A stretch of 15,023 nucleotides of DNA, taken from Bacteroidota bacterium (GTDB taxonomy: Bacteria; Bacteroidota; Bacteroidia; Flavobacteriales_F; PHOS-HE28). The notes under the pieces are model-generated. The model worked only from the letters and a program-made list of their open reading frames with translations, was not told the origin of the DNA and ran no database searches. This document shows, piece by piece, positions 6,974 through 12,241 of the stretch (the first letter of the stretch is position 1; each line of letters begins with the position of its first letter). The stretch spans positions 1 through 15,023 of the forward strand of contig JAEZAU010000184.1 in assembly GCA_023430325.1 (NCBI GenBank), given 5' to 3'. A program made the position numbers and the translations under genes.

Positions 6974-8221
6974 TCAGTGCAGCGGTTGCTGCTGTGTCCA
7001 GCAATGCATACCGCCGCCTTTCCAATTGATCGCCCTCGGATCAAGTGCTACCAACGTGCGATCCGGGAACCATTCCTGCAGGATCGCCTGAAAGCGCTGG
7101 TCCTTTTGCCGCATGGTCTCATTCATGCCCTCGTTCCAGTAGGCAGGAACGAAAACACGTCCATTGGTCACCAGATAATTCAAATAGCTCGCCGCCGGTA
7201 TGTAGCGGATGGTATCTCCATGATGCAGGTCGCCATAGCGGTCCAGTAGCATACGATCGTAGGAGCGCAGCGTATCCAACATGTGCTTGTATTCCTCCAC
7301 GACCGGCACTGGCACTTTTACAACGTTGATATTGGCCGCATTCAAGATCCTGAGGTTCTCTTCCATGCGCTTCCGCGTAAGCGCTGCGGCCGGCGCAGTC
7401 AATTCATCGTCGTCCGGCCAGGTCAACAGCACCGTATTCTCGTTCACGAACCGGCAGAACTCGTCCACGTGACCACCGGTGCCCTGGTTGAAAAGATCGC
7501 CTTCTATCCGGGGTTCCAGATACCACATGTCATCTGCTGGACCTTCCTTTAACCAGATGATCTTATGTACTCCGAGAACGCGCTTCAATTCTTTTTCGAG
7601 ACTATCCCTGCTCCACCCAGGATTGCGTTGCATGGTGACGGCTTCTACTTGCAATAGTGTTCCGGTACCATTCACTTCCAAAGCACCGCCTTCGATCACC
7701 ATGGTACTTGGCACAACGGGAAGGCTAAGGATCTCGGCGATACGCGCGGGAAATTCTTCCTGGCCACGCAGGATATGATCAGGCATACCGGAGCGACCAT
7801 CATGATCACCGTAGTAATTCCAGGCAGGATCCAGGATCGCTTTGCCGCCTTCCGCCGTCCGAAGGAAGATCGGCCCACCATCACGCACGACCGGGGAATA
7901 AAGACTGTCAGGCATGAAAATATATTGCACTGCATTCTGGTCAATGCCCAGGCTGTCCCAGCGCGCCTTTATCGAATTCCCTAAGCTGTCTCCATCAGCT
8001 ACGCACACTATGCGCATGCCTGGTTCCATGGCCAGCACCATTTTATCCATTACAGTGTCCGTGGGTAGCCCGGAATAGCTGAACCAGATCGCTTCATGTG
8101 GTTCCCATTCAGCCGGAAGAAAATAGGGCGGAGGATCCCTCTTCGTGGTGCACGAATGCAATGTGATCGCAATAAGCGCGATGAGCGCAATGCGAACGAG
8201 GCTGATCTGGAGGGCACACAT
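6974..8221 (-). CDS. Agmatine deiminase / peptidyl-arginine deiminase (PPAD-type) family lipoprotein
   Basis: 415 residues from the ATG at 8221. Residues 1-24 form a lipoprotein signal (MCALQISLVRIALIALIA, then LHSC with acceptor Cys24). The rest is a guanidino-group-modifying fold of the agmatine deiminase family: VRDGGPIF at 112-119 (Asp114), the EGGALEVNG segment at 178-186, TGGHVDEF at 248-255 (His251), and GGGMHCWTQQ at 402-411 with the nucleophile Cys407. All catalytic positions are present. Relatives hydrolyse agmatine to N-carbamoylputrescine and ammonia, or deiminate peptidyl-arginine. The export signal makes an intracellular polyamine role doubtful and an envelope arginine- or agmatine-deiminating role more likely. 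Earlier in-frame starts run through the dksA-like terminator and are rejected. Confidence 0.87.
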   Translation of the reverse strand: MCALQISLVRIALIALIAITLHSCTTKRDPPPYFLPAEWEPHEAIWFSYSGLPTDTVMDKMVLAMEPGMRIVCVADGDSLGNSIKARWDSLGIDQNAVQYIFMPDSLYSPVVRDGGPIFLRTAEGGKAILDPAWNYYGDHDGRSGMPDHILRGQEEFPARIAEILSLPVVPSTMVIEGGALEVNGTGTLLQVEAVTMQRNPGWSRDSLEKELKRVLGVHKIIWLKEGPADDMWYLEPRIEGDLFNQGTGGHVDEFCRFVNENTVLLTWPDDDELTAPAAALTRKRMEENLRILNAANINVVKVPVPVVEEYKHMLDTLRSYDRMLLDRYGDLHHGDTIRYIPAASYLNYLVTNGRVFVPAYWNEGMNETMRQKDQRFQAILQEWFPDRTLVALDPRAINWKGGGMHCWTQQQPLH

Positions 8222-8227
8222 CAGCAA

Positions 8228-8258
8228 CAAGAATACTGGATCGATCCTGTACCGGCAA
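8228..8258 (-). promoter_or_regulatory. Candidate promoter of the deiminase gene
   Basis: On the minus strand TTG (8256-8258) is followed after 20 bp by TATTCTTG (8228-8235), one mismatch from the Bacteroidota TAnnTTTG box and at normal spacing. It would start transcription almost at the ATG, giving a nearly leaderless message. Weak support. Confidence 0.25.
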
Positions 8259-8273
8259 CCTGATCCCCCAAAC

Positions 8274-8311
8274 AAAAAAAGACCAGCACCCGCCCTGCAC
8301 GAGTACTGGTC
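8274..8311 (-). terminator. Intrinsic terminator of the dksA-like gene
   Basis: On the minus strand an 11-bp stem (GACCAGTACTC with GGGTGCTGGTC, including G-T pairs; 8301-8311 and 8281-8291) is followed directly by seven T residues (8274-8280). It lies 20 bp after the stop at 8331 and separates this gene from the deiminase gene. Confidence 0.88.
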
Positions 8312-8330
8312 CTCCCGGGAACCCGATCGA

Positions 8331-8756
8331 TCAGTTGCGCGTCTTCGCGTCGATCGACAGGGTGGCGTGCGGTACAATACGGAGCCGCTCTTTGGAGATC
8401 GGTTTTCCTGTTGATCGACAGATGCCGTAAGTCTTGTTCTGGATGCGGATCAGAGCTGCCTTCAGCTGCTGGATGAACATCTCCTGGCGCTGTGCGAGCC
8501 GCGCTGCTTCTTCGCGCTCCAGCGTCATCTGGCCATCTTCCTGGATGTTGCTGCTCATGTACGTGTCGTCCGTGCCGTTGCTGCGGTCGTGGATCAACGT
8601 CTGCTTCAGCAGATCGAGCGTTGCTTCACTCTCAGCAAGCTTGGTGCGGATCAAAGCCTCGAACTCTTCGTAATCGGCCTTTGTGAAATATGGTGAAGGA
8701 GAGTTGTCCTGCAGTGGCGGCACAGAGGCGCCAGTGGTGTGTTGTGCGGCGTTCAT
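8331..8756 (-). CDS. TraR/DksA family transcriptional regulator with reduced zinc finger
   Basis: 141 residues from the ATG at 8756 (MNAAQHTTGASVPP); the frame is open further upstream but lacks family resemblance there. A flexible N-terminus of about 22 residues precedes a long coiled-coil (about 25-108) whose tip carries acidic residues (GTDDTY, 61-66), as DksA tips do. The finger region YGICRSTGKPIS...ATLSIDAK (110-138) is recognisable, but of the four zinc-binding cysteines of classical DksA only Cys113 remains; the others are Thr116, Ile135 or neighbours, and Asp136 or neighbours. This cysteine-poor form is, as far as I know, usual in Bacteroidota. DksA proteins bind in the RNA polymerase secondary channel and modulate initiation with ppGpp. 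It stands alone between two terminators. Confidence 0.88.
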   Translation of the reverse strand: MNAAQHTTGASVPPLQDNSPSPYFTKADYEEFEALIRTKLAESEATLDLLKQTLIHDRSNGTDDTYMSSNIQEDGQMTLEREEAARLAQRQEMFIQQLKAALIRIQNKTYGICRSTGKPISKERLRIVPHATLSIDAKTRN

Positions 8757-8931
8757 GGCTGAATGGGATGAAGAGGTTCGTTGGTCTCGATGGCCCGGCA
8801 GGCGGATCGCGTGCCATGTTCTGAAAGTCGCGCCATCAAAGGCTTTCAGGCGTTCAGCTGATCCGGTCACTCTTCCCGATGTCGGGCATTACTTCACCGA
8901 TCGCCGTTGTGATCTTTCCACGGTAGGCAAC

Positions 8932-8958
8932 AAAAAAGGCCGCACAAGGCGGCCTTTT
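8932..8958 (-). terminator. Intrinsic terminator of gdhA
   Basis: A 10-bp perfect stem AAAAGGCCGC (8934-8943) / GCGGCCTTTT (8949-8958) with loop ACAAG. On the minus strand it ends in six T residues (8932-8937), 20 bp after the gdhA stop. The symmetric A/T flanks could also stop plus-strand transcription. Confidence 0.9.
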
Positions 8959-8978
8959 CCGATGATCATCTTCAACGC

Positions 8979-10385
8979 TTAAACCACGCCCTGCTCTAGC
9001 ATCGCATCGGCCACTTTCACGAAGCCTGCGATGTTCGCACCCTGCACGTAGTTCACCGTCTTTCCGTCGCTGCCGTACTGCACGCACGCCGCATGGATGT
9101 TCTTCATGATGCTGTGCAGGCGCTGATCCACCTCCTCGCTGGTCCAGCTCAGGCGAAGGCTGTTCTGGCTCATCTCCAGGCCGCTGGTCGCAACACCACC
9201 GGCGTTGCTGGCCTTGCCAGGCGAGAACAACACACCGTTCTTATGGAATACTTCGATCGCTTCCGGTGTGCTGGGCATGTTGGCACCTTCGGCCACGTAC
9301 TTCACACCTTTCTTCACCAGATCGCGCGCGTTGGTATCGTTCAACTCGTTCTGCGTTGCGCAGGGCAGAGCCACATCAACCTTCTTGGCCACGTCCCAAA
9401 CGCGCGCACCGCGCGTGAAGGTCGCGCCTCTGAATTTCTTCGCGTACTCCTCGATGCGGCCGCGCTTCACGTTCTTCAGTTCCATCAGCCACGCCAGCTT
9501 CTCGCCATCGATCCCGTTGGGGTCGAAGATCGCGCCATCGCTGTCGCTCGCGGTCACCACTTTTCCACCGAACTGTGTCGCTTTCTCAATGGCGTATTGC
9601 GCCACGTTGCCGCTGCCGCTCACCGCCACGGTCCGGCCTTTGAAGCTCATCTTGTTCCGCTTCATCATCTCCTCGGCGAAGTACACGCAACCGTAACCAG
9701 TGGCTTGCGGGCGGATCAGCGATCCACCCCAGCTGCGCCCTTTGCCGGTGAACACACCGGTGAATTCGTTGCGCAGGCGCTTATCCATGCCGTACATGAA
9801 ACCGATCTCGCGCGCACCTACGCCGATGTCGCCCGCAGGCACATCGGTATCAGGGCCGATGTGGCGCCACAGTTCCGCCATGAAGCTCTGGCAGAAACGC
9901 ATCACCTCCAGGTCGCTCTTGCCCTTCGGATCGAAATCGCTACCGCCCTTTCCACCGCCCATCGGCAGCGTGGTGAGGCTGTTCTTGAAGGTCTGCTCGA
10001 AGCCCAAGAACTTCAGGATGCTCAGGTTCACGCTCGGGTGAAAGCGGATGCCGCCCTTGTATGGGCCAATGGCGCTGTTGAACTCCACCCGGTAACCGCG
10101 GTTCACGCGTATACGGCCGGCATCATCAACCCAGGGTACACGGAAGAGGATGGTGCGCTCGGGTTCGATCATGCGCTCCAGCAGCGCGCGATCCCTGTAC
10201 TTCGGGTTGCGCTCCATGAATGGGATCACCGTTTCGGCTACCTCATGCACCGCCTGCAGGAACTCAGGCTCGTTCGCATTGCGCTCCATGACGTATTGCA
10301 TGAAGCCGTTCACCAGTTTTTCCGTGTTGTTGCTCGGAGCTTTTTTCGCCGGGGCCGTCTTTTTCCTGGCCGTTGCAGTTGCCAT
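8979..10385 (-). CDS. gdhA: NADP-type glutamate dehydrogenase
   Basis: 468 residues from the ATG at 10385. It catalyses reductive amination of 2-oxoglutarate with ammonium to glutamate, a cytosolic ammonium-assimilation step. Substrate-domain residues are intact: GPYKGGIRFHPSVN from 107 (Lys110), LPMGGGKGGSDFDPKGKSD from 140 (Lys146) and PAGDIGVG from 183 (Asp186), matching E. coli Lys92, Lys128 and Asp168 with an offset of 18. The coenzyme domain has GSGNVAQYAIEK at 257-268 and TASDSDG at 278-284, typical of the biosynthetic hexameric enzyme. The offset corresponds to an N-terminal extension of about 20 residues rich in Ala, Lys and Pro (MATATARKKTAPAKKAPS). The longer frame to 10475 is rejected because it crosses the likely promoter. 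It is monocistronic, with its own terminator. Confidence 0.96.
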   Translation of the reverse strand: MATATARKKTAPAKKAPSNNTEKLVNGFMQYVMERNANEPEFLQAVHEVAETVIPFMERNPKYRDRALLERMIEPERTILFRVPWVDDAGRIRVNRGYRVEFNSAIGPYKGGIRFHPSVNLSILKFLGFEQTFKNSLTTLPMGGGKGGSDFDPKGKSDLEVMRFCQSFMAELWRHIGPDTDVPAGDIGVGAREIGFMYGMDKRLRNEFTGVFTGKGRSWGGSLIRPQATGYGCVYFAEEMMKRNKMSFKGRTVAVSGSGNVAQYAIEKATQFGGKVVTASDSDGAIFDPNGIDGEKLAWLMELKNVKRGRIEEYAKKFRGATFTRGARVWDVAKKVDVALPCATQNELNDTNARDLVKKGVKYVAEGANMPSTPEAIEVFHKNGVLFSPGKASNAGGVATSGLEMSQNSLRLSWTSEEVDQRLHSIMKNIHAACVQYGSDGKTVNYVQGANIAGFVKVADAMLEQGVV

Positions 10386-10413
10386 CGCGTGGATGTTGGT
10401 TGGAAATTGGGCG

Positions 10414-10421
10414 CGAAGGTA
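10414..10421 (-). promoter_or_regulatory. Candidate -7 box of gdhA
   Basis: The minus strand reads TACCTTCG, one base from the Bacteroidota TAnnTTTG consensus, 29 bp before the gdhA ATG and so leaving a leader of about 20 nt. No good -33 TTG is visible at the usual distance. Confidence 0.4.
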
Positions 10422-10464
10422 GGGGGGATAAAGTTGAAAGTTGAAGGTTGTATGTGGATGTTGG

Positions 10465-10578
10465 GGGCGTGCCACCGATCCGTCGGAGACCGCCGGATCG
10501 CTGTCAGGCTATCCGCTGCAACTCCTCACTCGGTCGTTCCTCCCTCGCTTGCGGGGTTTCCGCTCCTATCCTTCACGC
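10465..10578 (+). repeat. Dispersed palindromic repeat, copy 2
   Basis: A 114-bp element opening GGGCGTGCC and closing TATCCTTCACGC. The ends pair as GCGTG (10467-10471) with CACGC (10574-10578). Near the left end, CGATCCG and CGGATCG form a 7-bp inverted repeat around an 11-base loop. The internal GGCTATCCGCTGCAACTCC stretch is typical of how I remember this family in flavobacterial genomes. It stands upstream of the gdhA promoter. Confidence 0.6.
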
Positions 10579-10616
10579 GGCTGGCGCATGGCCAATGACA
10601 TGCAGGACACTGCTGC

Positions 10617-10631
10617 GACCCCTCCGGGGTC
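10617..10631. repeat. GACCCC palindromic repeat, first copy
   Basis: GACCCCTCCGGGGTC, a 6-bp GACCCC/GGGGTC hairpin with a 3-base loop, followed by GGATCG. It is identical to the copy at 10663-10677. From memory, such GACCCCnnnGGGGTC palindromes are dispersed in many Bacteroidota genomes, like REP elements. Confidence 0.75.
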
Positions 10632-10662
10632 GGATCGAACCTCCAACTTCCCTAATAGCTGT

Positions 10663-10677
10663 GACCCCTCCGGGGTC
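10663..10677. repeat. GACCCC palindromic repeat, second copy
   Basis: An exact second GACCCCTCCGGGGTC, starting 46 bp after the first, in the same orientation and with similar flanks (G-T-before, TGATCG after). Confidence 0.75.
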
Positions 10678-10772
10678 TGATCGCATGATCGGAGCGGCGT
10701 CCATATTTATCTGTACGTGTCCATCTGAGGATCACAATAAGAACTAGAACATACACGCACCATTTTTATCTC

Positions 10773-10866
10773 AAACCTCAGCAGGGTCTCACGGAGTGGA
10801 CCCTGCTGCCATGAGATCTCGTAGCCGCAAGGTCCCTTCCTTCGTCAGGAGACCCAGCGGAGGTTT
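10773..10866. repeat. 94-bp inverted-repeat element with competing hairpins
   Basis: The ends AAACCTCAGCAGGGTCTC (10773-10790) and GAGACCCAGCGGAGGTTT (10849-10866) are inverted repeats, 16 of 18 bases matching. The left arm also forms a perfect 10-bp hairpin with GACCCTGCTG (10799-10808), extended by CAC/GTG in its loop. An 8-bp palindrome GAGATCTC (10813-10820) lies inside. It could be a miniature inverted-repeat element or a structured RNA; no target-site duplication is obvious. Confidence 0.6.
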
Positions 10867-10914
10867 AAAAGGGGAACAAATAAGAACGAGAACCATTCTC
10901 CTTCTCCCAGATCT

Positions 10915-10988
10915 GCGTAAGTGGCGAAGCCGGAAAGCCCGGAGCCGGCGCTTTGGCAGGCGAGGACTTGCAGGCGAAGCCACGCCCC
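10915..10988 (-). repeat. Dispersed palindromic repeat, probable copy 3 (reverse orientation)
   Basis: Read on the minus strand it opens GGGGCGTGGC and closes CCACTTACGC, with GCGT/ACGC end pairing and GTGGC (10921-10925) / GCCAC (10979-10983). It contains GGGCTTTCCGGC, close to the GGGCTTTTCCGGC of copy 1. It is shorter and less regular than the other two. Confidence 0.45.
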
Positions 10989-11021
10989 GGCAAAAGGTCG
11001 CCCAAAAGGATCCCATTGATC

Positions 11022-11069
11022 AGGAATTGTGTTCAATTGGGCTCAATGAGGAATTGGGATCAATCGAGC
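11022..11069. repeat. Imperfect tandem repeat at the 3' end of dprA
   Basis: Two 21-base units beginning AGGAATTG (11022 and 11049, a 27-bp period) match at 17 of 21 positions. The second overlaps the last codons and stop of dprA on the minus strand, so it looks like a small duplication of the gene end. Confidence 0.5.
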
Positions 11070-12181
11070 ATATAAACCTTCCCAGGCAAGCTTTTCACCA
11101 CGCCACTGAACTCAAGGTTCAACAGGATACTTGCAGCTTTCTGTTGCGAAATGTGGCTTTCTATGCACAGGTCATCGATCCCCACTTTGCCTTTCGCTTT
11201 TATGATGTCAACGAGCACCTGCTCTTCCGGTAACAACTCGGTGAACAACGATGCCTGCACGGGTTCCGGCTTTGCTTTCGGCAGCCATTCCATGAACCTG
11301 ATCACATCTTTCGATGATGTTACCAGCATTGCCCGGTTCTGTTGGATGAGCCAGTTGCAGCCTTCGCTGCGCGGATCGCTCGGCCGGCCGGGATAGGCGA
11401 ACACCTCGCGGTCGTAACTATTGGCGATATCGGCGGTGATGAGGCTGCCGCCTTTCGGGCCGCTCTCCACCACCACGGTGCAATCCGAGAGACCTGCGAT
11501 CACCCGGTTCCGAGCCGGGAAATTGCCTGGTGCGAACGGGCTTCCGCTCGGCAGTTCGGTCACCAGTGCGCCGTCCTTCATCATCTCTTTCGCTGTACCC
11601 GCGTGTTCGCCGGGATAGAGCTTGTCCAGCCCGTGCGCCACGCAGCCGATCGTAGGCATGTCATGCTTCACGGCCGTGCGATGCGCCACGATATCGATCC
11701 CGTATGCGAGACCGCTTACGATCGTGGCGTTGATGCTTTTGAGGCCTTCCACCAGTTCGGTGCACAGCTTCTTTCCCTGCTCCGTGGGTGTGCGTGTACC
11801 TACGATCGAGACCATGTGCGCGGCGTTCAGATCGGCCGGTCCGCGGGCGTAGAGAAGCACGGGCGCATCCGGGCATTGTTTCAACCTTGCCGGAAATTCC
11901 TTGTCCAGATAAAAGAAGAGCCGCAGCTTGTGTTTTCGAACGTAGGCCAGTTCCTTTTCCGCTTCTTCCAGCACCTTCTTGTTGGTGATGCTCGCGATCA
12001 GTTTCGGGCCAACGCCGGGCACTTTTTCAAGCGTGTTCTTCAACTTTCGATCGGTGAAGATCGGGTCCACGCCACCGCAGTAGGCCACCAGGTTCCGCGC
12101 GTTGATCGGGCCGATCCCCTTGAGCATGGAAAGCGCTATCCGATGTATCCACGCCTGATCGTCCGCCTGCACTTCTTTCAT
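11060..12181 (-). CDS. dprA: DNA-processing protein DprA (Smf)
   Basis: 373 residues from the ATG at 12181; the frame extends upstream to 12610 only as the antisense of the receptor gene. DprA binds incoming single-stranded DNA in the cytoplasm and loads RecA during natural transformation. Domains: an N-terminal helix-hairpin-helix/SAM-like part (about 10-75, with KGIGPINARN and VPGVGPK), the Rossmann-type DprA core (about 85-295, with SIVGTRTPTEQG at 125-136, SGLAYGIDIVAH at 156-167, FPARNRVIAGLS at 221-232, ESGPKGGSLITA at 239-250 and YPGRP at 263-267), and a C-terminal winged-helix domain (about 312-373). Length is standard and all core motifs are intact. It is divergent from the receptor gene. 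No terminator with a T-run is seen after it. Confidence 0.95.
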   Translation of the reverse strand: MKEVQADDQAWIHRIALSMLKGIGPINARNLVAYCGGVDPIFTDRKLKNTLEKVPGVGPKLIASITNKKVLEEAEKELAYVRKHKLRLFFYLDKEFPARLKQCPDAPVLLYARGPADLNAAHMVSIVGTRTPTEQGKKLCTELVEGLKSINATIVSGLAYGIDIVAHRTAVKHDMPTIGCVAHGLDKLYPGEHAGTAKEMMKDGALVTELPSGSPFAPGNFPARNRVIAGLSDCTVVVESGPKGGSLITADIANSYDREVFAYPGRPSDPRSEGCNWLIQQNRAMLVTSSKDVIRFMEWLPKAKPEPVQASLFTELLPEEQVLVDIIKAKGKVGIDDLCIESHISQQKAASILLNLEFSGVVKSLPGKVYMLD

Positions 12182-12228
12182 TTTACTTTTACCCGCACCA
12201 ATCACGTGAAGTTCCACGCGCTCTTTCA

Positions 12229-12236
12229 CAAAGTTA
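12229..12236 (-). promoter_or_regulatory. Probable -7 box of dprA
   Basis: The minus strand reads TAACTTTG, an exact match to the Bacteroidota TAnnTTTG box, 47 bp before the dprA ATG, implying a leader of about 40 nt. No clear -33 element. The box lies immediately before the GTG start of the divergent receptor gene. Confidence 0.5.
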
Positions 12237-12241
12237 GGCCG

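Larger units (their letters stand above)
10386..11059. other. Gene-free, repeat-rich region between gdhA and dprA
   Basis: 674 bp without a credible gene; the short frames present have repeat-derived composition. It holds the gdhA promoter, two members of the palindromic repeat family (10465-10578 and 10915-10988), two copies of GACCCCTCCGGGGTC, a 94-bp inverted-repeat element (10773-10866) and an imperfect tandem repeat at the dprA stop. No transposase gene accompanies them. Confidence 0.75.

Noticed and set aside
9093..10598. A 501-codon open frame on the plus strand opposite gdhA
   Set aside because: It is the antisense shadow of gdhA, kept open by codon bias. Its His/Ala/Leu-rich translation is like the antisense frames that databases have annotated as 'NAD-specific glutamate dehydrogenase'. 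gdhA itself has all catalytic motifs.
10415..11059. CRISPR array or integron-like array in the repeat-rich region
   Set aside because: Repeats are too few, palindromic, of different families and irregularly spaced; no cas or integrase gene is present.
10789..11233. Arg-rich frames of 75 and 145 codons in the repeat region
   Set aside because: Their sequence is derived from the palindromic repeats and the antisense of dprA.
11342..12241. A 300-codon upstream extension of the receptor frame
   Set aside because: It is antisense to dprA, lacks domain similarity, and the receptor signal peptide starts only at 12242.
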